From: JAYFRE01 sp034926235
GTDB taxonomy: Bacteria > Pseudomonadota > Alphaproteobacteria > Rhodospirillales > Magnetospirillaceae
Assembly (NCBI GenBank): GCA_034926235.1
Contig: JAYFRE010000045.1
Location: 1-13,918, forward strand
DNA: 13,918 nt
Direction: 5' to 3'
Translations under genes and position numbers: made by a program
Notes under the pieces: model-generated
Database searches by the model: none
Seen by the model: only the letters and a program-made list of their open reading frames with translations
Told to the model about the DNA's origin: nothing
Shown: positions 6,508 through 13,918 of the stretch, in pieces
Numbering within the stretch: the first letter of the stretch is position 1
Layout of the letters: the number at the start of each line of letters is the position of its first letter

Positions 6508-9500
6508 ATGAAAAAACAAGCGATGGATGGCAATACCGCAGCGGCCCACGTCTCCTATGCTTTCACGGAAGTGGCGGCCATTTTCCCGATTACCCCATCC
6601 TCGTCGATGGCTGAGAGCGTCGATAAATGGTCGTCGCTGGGACGGAAAAACCTGTTCGGCCAGCCGGTCAAAGTGATCGAGATGCAGTCCGAGGGCGGGG
6701 CGGCGGGCACGCTGCACGGGTCGTTGCAGGCCGGGGCGCTGACCTCGACCTACACCGCCTCCCAGGGGCTGCTGCTGATGATCCCCAACATGTACAAGGT
6801 CGCGGGTGAACTGCTGCCGGCGGTTTTTCATGTCAGCGCCCGCTCCCTGGCCTCGAACGCGCTCTCTATCTTCGGCGATCACCAGGACGTCATGTCGACG
6901 CGCCAGACCGGTTTCGCCCTGCTGGCGTCGAGCAATGTGCAGGAAGTGATGGATCTGGCCGCGGTGGCGCATCTGTCGGCCATTGCCGGGCGGATACCCT
7001 TCCTGCATTTCTTCGACGGGTTCCGCACCTCGCACGAAATCCAGAAGATCGAAGTCCTGGATTACGCGGATCTGGGCCGGCTTCTGGACCGGGATGCGGT
7101 CAAAGCCTTCCGGGACAACGCCCTCAACCCCGAGCATCCCGTCGTGCGCGGCACGACGCAGAATCCGGATGTATTCTTCCAGATGCGGGAATCGGTGAAT
7201 AAATTCTATACCCGCTTGCCCGCGATCATCGATGCCCAGATGGCCAAGATCAACGCGCTGACCGGGCGGGACTACAAATTCTTCAACTATTATGGCGACC
7301 CCGAGGCTGAACGGATCATCGTCGCCATGGGGTCGGCCTGCGATACCATCCGCGAGACGATCGATTATTTGCGCGCCCAGGGCGAGAAGGTTGGGCTGGT
7401 GACGGTCCATCTCTACCGGCCCTTCATCAATGAACGGTTCCTGGCCGCGGTCCCGCCCAGCGTGCGTAAGGTCGCTGTCCTGGACCGGACCAAGGAGCCG
7501 GGTGCCGGCGGCGAACCGCTTTATCTCGACGTCAAGAACGCCTTCTACGGTCAGGCGCGGATGCCGCTGGTGATCGGCGGGCGCTATGGGCTGGGGTCCA
7601 AGGATTTCACGCCATCCCAGGTCGTCTCGGTTTTCGAAGCGCTTTCCGGCAATGAACCCCGCAACGGATTCACGGTCGGCATCGTCGATGACGTCAGCCA
7701 TAGCTCGCTGCCCGAAACCGTGGCCGATCTGGACCCGACGCCGGAGGGGACCGTCTGCTGCAAATTCTGGGGTATGGGGGCCGACGGTACGGTCGGGGCG
7801 AACAAGAACGCGATCAAGATCATCGGCGATCACACCGATCTCTACGCCCAGGCCTATTTCGCCTATGACGCCAAGAAATCGGGCGGACTTACCGTTTCGC
7901 ATTTACGTTTCGGCAAGCAGCCGATTCATTCTTCCTATCTGGTCACCAAGGCCGATTTCATCGCCTGTCACAACCAGGCCTATGTTCATCAATATGATCT
8001 GCTGGCGGGACTGAAGCCGGGCGGAACTTTTCTGCTCAACTGTGCCTGGGATAAGGCAGAGCTGGAACGGAATCTGCCGGCGGCGATGAAGCGCGTCATC
8101 ATCCGCGACAAGATCAAGTTCTACACCATCAATGCGGTGGGGATCGCCCGCGAGCTTGGGCTGGGGGCGCGGATCAACATGATCATGCAGGCCGCCTTCT
8201 TCAAACTGAGCGGCATCATCCCCGTGGCCGATTCCGTGCGCTATCTGAAGGATGCGGCCTCGGCCTCCTACGCCCGCCAGGGGCAGGCGGTCATCGACAT
8301 GAACGCCGCCGCCATCGACCGGGGCATCCGTGACATCGTCGCGATCACGCCGCCTGCCGCCTGGCGAGACGCGGTGGACGCGCCGGCGCCCATGCCGTCC
8401 CGGCCTCTGCCCGAGTTCATCGAAAAAGTCGTCATCCCGATGAACCGCCAGGAAGGTGATTCCCTGCCGGTCAGCATCTTTGACGGCCGCGAGGACGGCT
8501 CCTTTCCCCTGGGCACGACCGCCTGGGAAAAACGGGGCATCGCCATCGAGGTGCCGGAATGGCAGGCCGACCTGTGCATCCAATGCAACCAGTGCGCCTT
8601 CGTCTGTCCGCACGCCGTCATCCGGCCGTTCCTGCTCGATGAGGCGGAACAGAAGGCGGCTCCGGCGGATTTCATCGTCAAGCCGGCGGCGGGGATGAAG
8701 GGCGAGCTGAAGGGCATGGGCTATCATCTGGCCATTTCGCCCTTGGACTGCACCGGATGCGGCAATTGCATCGATGTCTGTCCCACCCGGCAAAAGGCGC
8801 TGGTGATGAAGCCGCTGGCGGAGTTGCGCGATCGGGGCGAGGTGCATTGGGATTTCGCGCTCGGCCTCGCCGACAAGCCGATTCCCGCCGATCAGAAGCA
8901 GACGGTGAAGGGCTGCCAGTTCTGCCGTCCGTTGGAGGAATTCTCCGGCGCTTGCGCCGGCTGCGGCGAAACCCCCTACGCCAAGCTGGTCACGCAATTG
9001 TTCGGCGACCGGATGATGATCGCCAACGCTGCCGGCTGTTCCACCGTGTGGAGCGCCAGCCTGCCGTCGGTGTCCTACAACACCAACCATCGCGGTCACG
9101 GCCCGGCCTGGGGTTTCTCGCTGTTCGAGGACAACGCCGAATACGGACTGGGTATGTATCTGGGCGTCAAGCAGGTGCGCGAGACGCTGGCGACAAGGAT
9201 GCAGGAATTGCTGACGCGTAATTCCTCGTCTGCCCTGACCGAGGCGATCGGCGACTGGCTGGCGCACAAGGACAGCGCCGACGGCACGCGCGAGCGCGCC
9301 GACCGCCTGATCGCGGCCCTGGAATCGTCGCGGAATGGCGATCCGGCTGTGGGCGATCTGCTGGAAAGGCGGGACTTCTTCGTCAAGCGGTCGCACTGGA
9401 TGTTCGGCGGCGATGGCTGGGCCTACGACATCGGCTATGGCGGTCTGGACCATGTCCTGGCGTCGGGCGAGGACGTCAATGTGCTGGTGTTCGATACCGA

Positions 9501-10053
9501 GCTTTACTCGAACACCGGCGGTCAGTCCTCCAAGGCGACGCCGACCGCAGCCATGGTGCAGTTCGCCATGAGCGGCAAGAAGGCGCGCAAGAAGGATCTG
9601 GGCGTGATGATGATGTCCTATGGCTACATCTATGTCGCCCAAGTCGCCATGGGCGCAAACCGGGGCCAGACCTTGCGCGCCATCATGGAGGCCGAGGCCT
9701 ATCCCGGCCCGTCGATCGTCATCGCCTATTCGCCCTGCCTCAATCACGGCATCGAGGGCGGCATGGCGATGAGCCAGCGGGAATCGAAGCGGGCCGTCGA
9801 TGCGGGCTATTGGTCGCTTTATCGCTACAACCCGCTGCTTAAAGAGGAAGGGAAGAATCCCTTCACCCTGGATTCGAACGAACCCACTGCCAGCTTCCAG
9901 GATTTCATCCGCAGCGAGGTGCGGTTCTCCAGCCTGCTGCGTCAGTTCCCCGATAGCGCCGAAGGTCTGATGGCCAAGGCGGAGCGGGACGCCTTCGAGC
10001 GGCGGGAGATCTATCGCCGGCTGGCGGAAACCGGGGGTGAGGCGCGGTCCTGA
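6508..10053 (+). CDS. nifJ: pyruvate:ferredoxin (flavodoxin) oxidoreductase
   Basis: Single-chain TPP and iron-sulfur enzyme that converts pyruvate and CoA to acetyl-CoA and CO2, passing low-potential electrons to ferredoxin or flavodoxin; in diazotrophs it can feed nitrogenase. The 1181-aa length is normal. The N-terminal MDGNTAAAHVSYAFTEVAA is followed by FPITPSS (26-32). The two 4Fe-4S ferredoxin motifs are Cys690, 693, 696, 700 (CIQCNQCAFVCP) and Cys748, 751, 754, 758 (CTGCGNCIDVCP). The proximal cluster ligands are Cys816 and Cys819 (ACAGCGETPY), Cys844 (AAGCSTVW) and Cys1077 (YSPCLNHG). The TPP site contains GDGWAYDIGYGG and LYSNTGGQSS. AAGGAG at 6497-6502 precedes the ATG by 5 bases. 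No nif structural genes are in the window. A glcD-like gene follows after 71 bp, suggesting a shared pathway. All key residues are present. Confidence 0.96.
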   Translation: MKKQAMDGNTAAAHVSYAFTEVAAIFPITPSSSMAESVDKWSSLGRKNLFGQPVKVIEMQSEGGAAGTLHGSLQAGALTSTYTASQGLLLMIPNMYKVAGELLPAVFHVSARSLASNALSIFGDHQDVMSTRQTGFALLASSNVQEVMDLAAVAHLSAIAGRIPFLHFFDGFRTSHEIQKIEVLDYADLGRLLDRDAVKAFRDNALNPEHPVVRGTTQNPDVFFQMRESVNKFYTRLPAIIDAQMAKINALTGRDYKFFNYYGDPEAERIIVAMGSACDTIRETIDYLRAQGEKVGLVTVHLYRPFINERFLAAVPPSVRKVAVLDRTKEPGAGGEPLYLDVKNAFYGQARMPLVIGGRYGLGSKDFTPSQVVSVFEALSGNEPRNGFTVGIVDDVSHSSLPETVADLDPTPEGTVCCKFWGMGADGTVGANKNAIKIIGDHTDLYAQAYFAYDAKKSGGLTVSHLRFGKQPIHSSYLVTKADFIACHNQAYVHQYDLLAGLKPGGTFLLNCAWDKAELERNLPAAMKRVIIRDKIKFYTINAVGIARELGLGARINMIMQAAFFKLSGIIPVADSVRYLKDAASASYARQGQAVIDMNAAAIDRGIRDIVAITPPAAWRDAVDAPAPMPSRPLPEFIEKVVIPMNRQEGDSLPVSIFDGREDGSFPLGTTAWEKRGIAIEVPEWQADLCIQCNQCAFVCPHAVIRPFLLDEAEQKAAPADFIVKPAAGMKGELKGMGYHLAISPLDCTGCGNCIDVCPTRQKALVMKPLAELRDRGEVHWDFALGLADKPIPADQKQTVKGCQFCRPLEEFSGACAGCGETPYAKLVTQLFGDRMMIANAAGCSTVWSASLPSVSYNTNHRGHGPAWGFSLFEDNAEYGLGMYLGVKQVRETLATRMQELLTRNSSSALTEAIGDWLAHKDSADGTRERADRLIAALESSRNGDPAVGDLLERRDFFVKRSHWMFGGDGWAYDIGYGGLDHVLASGEDVNVLVFDTELYSNTGGQSSKATPTAAMVQFAMSGKKARKKDLGVMMMSYGYIYVAQVAMGANRGQTLRAIMEAEAYPGPSIVIAYSPCLNHGIEGGMAMSQRESKRAVDAGYWSLYRYNPLLKEEGKNPFTLDSNEPTASFQDFIRSEVRFSSLLRQFPDSAEGLMAKAERDAFERREIYRRLAETGGEARS

Positions 10054-10086
10054 CAGGACCCAAGGCGGACGAGGAATAAGACGGCG

Positions 10087-10108
10087 TTCAAGGAAAAACC
10101 TTCTTGAA
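10087..10108 (+). other. small hairpin between nifJ and the glcD-like gene
   Basis: TTCAAG (10087-10092) and CTTGAA (10103-10108) are inverted arms around a 10-nt loop that itself contains AAGG/CCTT. It lies a few bases before the strong Shine-Dalgarno GGAGG (10115-10119). It could affect mRNA processing or initiation; there is no T-run of terminator type. Confidence 0.35.
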
Positions 10109-10124
10109 AAAATCGGAGGGGAGA

Positions 10125-11528
10125 ATGACGAGTTACAACCACATCGATGAGGTCATTGTTGGAAAACTGAAAGCGATTGTCGGCGAGAAATTCGTCGTCA
10201 CCGATCCGGACCGGATGGAGGGCTATGCCCATGACGGCGTGACCGGACCGGAGAATATCAAGATGCCGGAGGTGGTGGTGAAGCCCGGCAGCGTCGAAGA
10301 GGTCAGCGCCATCGTCAAGCTGGCGAATGCCGCCCTCCTCCCCGTGGTGCCACGGGGAGGAGGGACAGGTCTGGCCGGCGGCGCGGTCGCTTTCGACGGC
10401 GGCATCGTCCTATCGACGGAACGGCTGAATCGGATCGTCGAAATCGATAAGGAAAACATGGTGCTGGTCACCGAGCCCGGCGTCATCGTCGATGATGTGC
10501 AAAAAGTGGCCAGGGATGCGGGTTGTTTTTATGCCGGCGATCCCAGCAGCAGCGACAGCAGCTTCATCGGCGGCAATATCGCCACCAATTCGGGCGGCAT
10601 GAACGCGGTGAAATACGGCACCACGCGCCAGCAGGTCCTGGGGCTGGAGATCGTGACGCCCGAAGGCGAGATCGTCACGTTGGGCGGGAAATTAAAGAAG
10701 AATTCGACCGGCTATTGTCTGTCCCAATTGATCGCCGGTTCCGAAGGCACGCTGGGCATCATCACCAAAGCCTATCTCAAGCTGATGCCCAAGGCGCAGA
10801 ACGTCATCGACCTTTTGGCGGTTTTCCCCGACGCGCGTTCCGCGATCGGGATCGTTTCGAAGATCCTGCATTCGGGGATTACGCCCATCGGGGTCGAATT
10901 CATGGACAATAGCGGCATCCGCTGCGTCGCCCAATTCCTGAAGCAATCGGTCCCCTATGAGGAGGTCGGCTGCTACATCATCGTGTCATTGGAAGGCGAC
11001 AATGGCGATGTCCTGGATGAGCAATCCATGCTCATCAACGATCTGTGCATGGAAAACGGGGCGCTTGAGGTTTTGGCACCGGATTCCGAGAAAATATGGC
11101 GGATCCGCAAATCCTTTACCGAGGCGAGCCGGGCCAGAAGCATGGTCTACACCTCCGAGGACATGGTGGTGCCGCCGGCACGGATCGCCGATGTCGTTGA
11201 AAAGATGGGCGCGCTTTCAGAGAAATACGGCATCGCCATTCACTGCGCCGGTCATGCCGGAGACGGCAATGTCCATGCCGACATGCTGAAAGACAAGATG
11301 TCGGACGAGGAATGGGCCGAAAAGCTGCCCGCGATCCGGAATGAAATCTACGCGATGGTTTACGCCATCGGCGGCAAGCTGTCGGGCGAGCATGGCATTG
11401 GCCATAAGCGGCTGGATCTTTTCCGCAGCTTCACCGACCCGGTCGAATACAAGATAACGATGGCGATCAAGAAGGCGCTTGACCCGAACAACATTATGAA
11501 TCCGGGCAAAATCATCCAGTTAAGCTAA
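10125..11528 (+). CDS. FAD-linked 2-hydroxyacid dehydrogenase (GlcD/D-lactate dehydrogenase-like)
   Basis: Flavoenzyme of the VAO/GlcD family, expected to oxidise a D-2-hydroxyacid such as D-lactate or glycolate to the 2-oxoacid. The 467-aa product has the FAD-binding domain first (LPVVPRGGGTGLAGGAV from about 73, GGNIATNSGGMNAVKYG near 150-165, GSEGTLG) and the C-terminal FAD-oxidase domain with the metal/substrate motifs HAGDGNVH (His377, His384) and GEHGIGH (Glu422, His423). ATG 10125 is chosen over a TTG at 10104 because of GGAGGGGAG directly before it. No glcE, glcF or lldG partners and no electron-transfer flavoprotein genes are nearby, so the electron acceptor is unknown. The sequence resembles GlcD-like proteins of anaerobes that work with Etf. 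D-2-hydroxyglutarate and other hydroxyacids cannot be excluded. Its motif-coding DNA contains a large perfect inverted repeat. Confidence 0.85.
   Translation: MTSYNHIDEVIVGKLKAIVGEKFVVTDPDRMEGYAHDGVTGPENIKMPEVVVKPGSVEEVSAIVKLANAALLPVVPRGGGTGLAGGAVAFDGGIVLSTERLNRIVEIDKENMVLVTEPGVIVDDVQKVARDAGCFYAGDPSSSDSSFIGGNIATNSGGMNAVKYGTTRQQVLGLEIVTPEGEIVTLGGKLKKNSTGYCLSQLIAGSEGTLGIITKAYLKLMPKAQNVIDLLAVFPDARSAIGIVSKILHSGITPIGVEFMDNSGIRCVAQFLKQSVPYEEVGCYIIVSLEGDNGDVLDEQSMLINDLCMENGALEVLAPDSEKIWRIRKSFTEASRARSMVYTSEDMVVPPARIADVVEKMGALSEKYGIAIHCAGHAGDGNVHADMLKDKMSDEEWAEKLPAIRNEIYAMVYAIGGKLSGEHGIGHKRLDLFRSFTDPVEYKITMAIKKALDPNNIMNPGKIIQLS
10333..10364. repeat. perfect 15+2+15 bp inverted repeat inside the glcD-like gene
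   Basis: The arm CCCTCCTCCCCGTGG (10333-10347) is followed by TG and then by its exact reverse complement CCACGGGGAGGAGGG (10350-10364). It encodes the conserved FAD-loop residues ALLPVVPRGGGTG, using the codons GGA-GGA-GGG where this genome mostly uses GGC. As RNA it would form a very stable hairpin exposing or hiding GGAGG. Confidence 0.9.
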
Positions 11529-11548
11529 ATAAAACAATAAAACAAACA

Positions 11549-11567
11549 CCACGGAAAGTATCCGTGG
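11549..11567. promoter_or_regulatory. inverted repeat between the glcD-like gene and the MFS gene
   Basis: CCACGGA-AAGTA-TCCGTGG gives a perfect 7-bp stem with a 5-nt loop in the 104-bp AT-rich gap. It is followed by AAAATATAT on the plus strand, so it is not a clear terminator; it could be an operator or a stabilising 3' hairpin. A second short inverted repeat, CATAT-GAAT-ATATG, lies at 11579-11592. A promoter for the MFS gene may be here but none could be assigned firmly. Confidence 0.4.
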
Positions 11568-11632
11568 AAAATATATCACATATGAATATATGAAATTCAC
11601 TTATTGTCCCTAAAGGGGGCGGGAGGGATGCC

Positions 11633-12970
11633 ATGAGCATCGCTGATAATAAAGTTACAAAAATTGATGAAATAGAGAAACGAACAATAAGAAAAGCGGC
11701 AATAAGGCTGGTTCCGTTTCTCATCTTGGCTTATCTGCTCTGTTACATCGACCGCATTAATCTCGGCTTTGCGGCCCTGACCATGAACAAGGAACTTGGA
11801 TTTTCGGCCACCATCTTTGGTTGGGGGGCCGGAATCATGTTCATTTCTTATTTTTTGTGCGGCGTTCCCAGCAACCTCGCTTTGCATAAGCTGGGGGCGC
11901 GGCGCTGGATCGGCACCCTGATGATCACCTGGGGCATCCTGTCGGCCTCGATGGCGCTGACCCGGGATGTGACCAGTTTCCTGTGCTTGCGGTTTCTGCT
12001 GGGCATGGCCGAATCCGGGTTTTTCCCCGGCGTCGTGCTCTATCTGACCTATTGGTTCCCCGACAAGCATCGCGCCGTGATCGGATCGCGCTTCATGTTC
12101 GCCCAGCCGATAGCGCTGATGATCGGTTCGGCGATTTCCGGCTGGATTCTCAACATGGACGGCATCGCTGGGATCGCCGGCTGGAAATGGCTTTTCATTC
12201 TTGAAGGCATTCCCTCCTCCATCGTCGGCGTGATCGCGATTTTCTACCTGACCGACAAGCCCAGCCAGGCGAAGTGGCTGACGGCAGAGGAGCGGACCTG
12301 GCTTCAATCCGCCATGGATTCCGAAAAGGCACGCGCCGAGACGACGGGCAAAGTCAGCGCGCGCGGCGGCATGTTGAACGGCCGCGTTATCCTGCTTAGC
12401 ATTCTCTATCTGACCATCGTCACCGGCATCTATGGCGTCGGCATGTGGACGCCGCAGATCGTCAAGGCGTTCGGTCATCTGAGTTCAAGCGAAATCGGCC
12501 TCATCACCGCATTCCCCTTCCTGCTTGCCGCGATCGGCATGCTGGCGATCGGCAGCAGCTCCGACCGGACCGGGGAACGGAAATGGCACCTGACTCTTGC
12601 CGTGCTGGGGGCGGGTTTCGGCCTGTTGGGCAGCGCGGTCTTCAGCGATCAGCCGATCGTCGTCGTGTTCTGCTTAGCCATCGCCGCGACCGGACTTTAT
12701 GGCTGCATGTCGATCTTCTGGCTGATTCCGCCAACCTTCCTGACCGGGGCGGCGGCGGCGGTCGGCATCGCCACGATCAATTCGGTCGGCAATCTGGGCG
12801 GCTTCGCCGGTCCCTTTGTCGTCGGCTGGATCAAGGATACGACCGGCGATTTCATCTATGGCCTGGTCTATCTGGGCACTCTGGTCGTCATTGGCGGCGT
12901 TCTTGCCTACATCATCAGCAGCAAGAACGAAGCCGAGAAAAAACCCTATAACGTACTGGCTCCTCAATAG
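11633..12970 (+). CDS. MFS transporter, anion:cation symporter (tartrate-type) family
   Basis: Inner-membrane secondary transporter of 445 aa with about 12 hydrophobic segments and a central cytoplasmic loop (about 205-245, rich in charged residues). The start of the first helix carries YLLCYIDRINLGFAALTM, typical of the ACS group (tartrate, phthalate, glucarate and other organic anions); the loop between helices 2 and 3 reads LHKLGARRW, and AESGFFPGVVLYLTYWFP is the usual segment near helix 4. The start is set by GGGAGGG at 11621-11627, 5 bases before the ATG. The first 25 codons are unusually AT-rich. The neighbouring hydroxyacid dehydrogenase and NifJ suggest a hydroxy- or dicarboxylic acid substrate, but the substrate is not readable from the sequence. 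It ends at a strong terminator. Confidence 0.88.
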   Translation: MSIADNKVTKIDEIEKRTIRKAAIRLVPFLILAYLLCYIDRINLGFAALTMNKELGFSATIFGWGAGIMFISYFLCGVPSNLALHKLGARRWIGTLMITWGILSASMALTRDVTSFLCLRFLLGMAESGFFPGVVLYLTYWFPDKHRAVIGSRFMFAQPIALMIGSAISGWILNMDGIAGIAGWKWLFILEGIPSSIVGVIAIFYLTDKPSQAKWLTAEERTWLQSAMDSEKARAETTGKVSARGGMLNGRVILLSILYLTIVTGIYGVGMWTPQIVKAFGHLSSSEIGLITAFPFLLAAIGMLAIGSSSDRTGERKWHLTLAVLGAGFGLLGSAVFSDQPIVVVFCLAIAATGLYGCMSIFWLIPPTFLTGAAAAVGIATINSVGNLGGFAGPFVVGWIKDTTGDFIYGLVYLGTLVVIGGVLAYIISSKNEAEKKPYNVLAPQ

Positions 12971-12981
12971 GAAAAACTGAG

Positions 12982-13019
12982 CACCGCCAATGGTTGGCGT
13001 CATTGGCGGTGTCTTTTTT
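12982..13019 (+). terminator. intrinsic terminator after the MFS gene
   Basis: CACCGCCAATG (12982-12992) and CATTGGCGGTG (13001-13011) form a perfect 11-bp stem with an 8-nt loop, followed directly by TCTTTTTT. It closes the nifJ / glcD-like / MFS transcription unit 11 bp after the stop codon and separates it from the IclR gene. Confidence 0.93.
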
Positions 13020-13090
13020 GATCGTTATTTCCCCTTGGAAAAAGACCAGGCAAGGCCGTCGCCGCTACCGGCCGTGATCTTTGCGCTATC

Positions 13091-13124
13091 GCCTCCTTGC
13101 AAGGGGGCACAAGTGTCAGGAGGC
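13091..13124. promoter_or_regulatory. palindromic sites upstream of the IclR-family gene
   Basis: GCCTCCTTGCAAGGGGGC (13091-13108) is a palindrome with one mismatch pair, with a perfect 10-bp core CCTTGCAAGG. Its left end GCCTCCT also pairs with AGGAGGC at 13118-13124. The location, about 145-180 bp before the IclR start, would fit an autoregulatory operator, but no promoter was recognised in the 250-bp gap. Confidence 0.35.
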
Positions 13125-13268
13125 GTGCGCCAATCGATGCAATTGCGCGGAAAGAAGCATAAAGTCGGACGGATCAGACCGGGGCGCGGGCAGGGGCGTC
13201 CCAGGTCATCGGCGGATGATGCCCGTCCAAACGGAGCGGCGCGACACGCAAGGCCCAAAGGGGGAGAG

Positions 13269-13918
13269 ATGGAGGACCTGAAAACATCCGTACCGGCCAT
13301 CGATAAAATGGTGCGCATCTGCACCTATCTGCGCCTGGTCGGGCACGCCAGTTTCAGCCGTATACAAACGTCTCTGTCGCTTCCCAAAAGCAGTACGCAC
13401 ACCATCCTGGAATCCCTGCTCGCCCATGGTTTGATTCATCTCGATGAGAACGGCTCCTATTCCTTGGGGCTGAAATTGTACGAATTCGGCAGCAACGCCA
13501 TCGCCAGCTTCGACTTCAAGCGCGAGGCCATGCCGATCCTTTACGATCTCAGGGACAAAGCCCGTCTGACCTGCCATCTAGGAGTCCTGCAGGAGCGGGA
13601 AGCCATCTATCTGGCCAAGGTGGAAAGCCCGCAATCGGTGATCGTGAAAAGCTGGGAAGGCCGCAGGCTGGCGCTTTACTGCACATCGCTGGGCAAGGCG
13701 TTGATCGCCTGGAAGAGCGAGGCGGAAATCGACCATATCTTTCCGCAGGAATCATTGCCGGGCTTCACGCCGAAAACCATCACCACCCGCACGGCGTTGA
13801 AACGCGATCTGGAGATCGTGCGGCTGCGCGGCTGGGCGATGGATGACGGCGAGGACAAGGAAGGGGTGCGCTGTATCTCCGCGCCGGTGCGCGACGCCGC
13901 CGGAAGCGTGATTGCCGC
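13269..13918 (+). CDS. IclR-family transcriptional regulator (partial, cut at right edge)
   Basis: DNA-binding regulator; 216 codons are visible without a stop, and the family is usually about 250-270 aa, so some 40 residues are missing beyond the window. The N-terminal winged helix-turn-helix covers about residues 8-70 (PAIDKMVRICTYL, then LPKSSTHTILESLLAHGLI as the recognition region, and the wing GSYSLGLKLYEFG). The effector domain starts near residue 85 (LTCHLGVLQEREAIYLAKVES, later LYCTSLGKALIAW, and DDGEDKEGVRCISAPVRD near the edge). GGGGGAG directly before ATG 13269 supports the start. It lies just after the terminator of the nifJ / glcD-like / MFS unit, in the same direction, and is the most likely local regulator of that unit with a small carboxylic acid as effector. 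Confidence 0.9.
   Translation, partial: MEDLKTSVPAIDKMVRICTYLRLVGHASFSRIQTSLSLPKSSTHTILESLLAHGLIHLDENGSYSLGLKLYEFGSNAIASFDFKREAMPILYDLRDKARLTCHLGVLQEREAIYLAKVESPQSVIVKSWEGRRLALYCTSLGKALIAWKSEAEIDHIFPQESLPGFTPKTITTRTALKRDLEIVRLRGWAMDDGEDKEGVRCISAPVRDAAGSVIA

Noticed and set aside
6472..7902. 476-codon open frame on the minus strand over the nifJ 5' end
   Set aside because: Same shadow effect; no recognisable domain, and it overlaps the well-supported nifJ start.
7903..9747. 614-codon open frame on the minus strand inside nifJ
   Set aside because: It lies fully antisense to a complete nifJ with all motifs; the His/Arg/Gly-rich translation is typical of a reverse shadow frame in GC-rich DNA.
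13025..13324. 99-codon minus-strand frame overlapping the IclR start
   Set aside because: No family resemblance, and it overlaps the strongly supported IclR start; probably chance.

Overview
The window is about 60% GC and reads as chromosomal DNA of an alphaproteobacterium. A member of the Rhodospirillales is my best guess, from the threonine synthase / M16 peptidase operon, the codon bias towards GGC, CTG and ATC, and the presence of a NifJ-type pyruvate oxidoreductase. No rRNA, tRNA, CRISPR array or insertion sequence is visible. I made no database searches, so the taxonomic placement is inference.

Left part (1-2153): a very AT-rich stretch is followed by a good Fur box (141-159) and then exbB-exbD-tonB, the energising complex for TonB-dependent outer-membrane uptake. 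The Fur box makes this an iron-repressed operon. Next comes thrC (threonine synthase), whose stop overlaps the start of an M16 zinc peptidase of the mitochondrial-processing-peptidase type (2255-4920). This pair meets, head-on and with only 4 bp between stop codons, a minus-strand two-gene operon (4925-5775): a DUF883/YqjD/ElaB-like membrane-anchored protein followed, with an ATGA overlap, by a holin-superfamily-III/YqjE-like membrane protein. Both look like envelope or stress proteins.

Middle (5776-6507): a 732-bp intergenic region that becomes AT-rich towards its right end. It holds two 18-bp palindromes of the same design (AGTTCT-N6-AGAACT), 31 bp apart, and a set of mutually exclusive hairpins in the presumed leader of nifJ.

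Right part (6508-13918): nifJ (pyruvate:ferredoxin/flavodoxin oxidoreductase, 1181 aa), a GlcD-type FAD-linked 2-hydroxyacid dehydrogenase, and an MFS anion symporter of the tartrate/ACS type all run in the same direction and end at a strong intrinsic terminator (12982-13019). An IclR-family regulator follows and is cut by the window edge. My reading is a 2-hydroxyacid (lactate- or glycolate-like) module: import by the MFS protein, oxidation to a 2-oxoacid by the flavoenzyme, then oxidative decarboxylation by NifJ to an acyl-CoA, giving low-potential electrons on ferredoxin or flavodoxin. The IclR protein and the tandem palindromes are the natural candidates for its control. Substrate and regulation are not proven by the sequence. 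A striking oddity is a perfect 15+2+15 bp inverted repeat inside the FAD-binding motif of the glcD-like gene.
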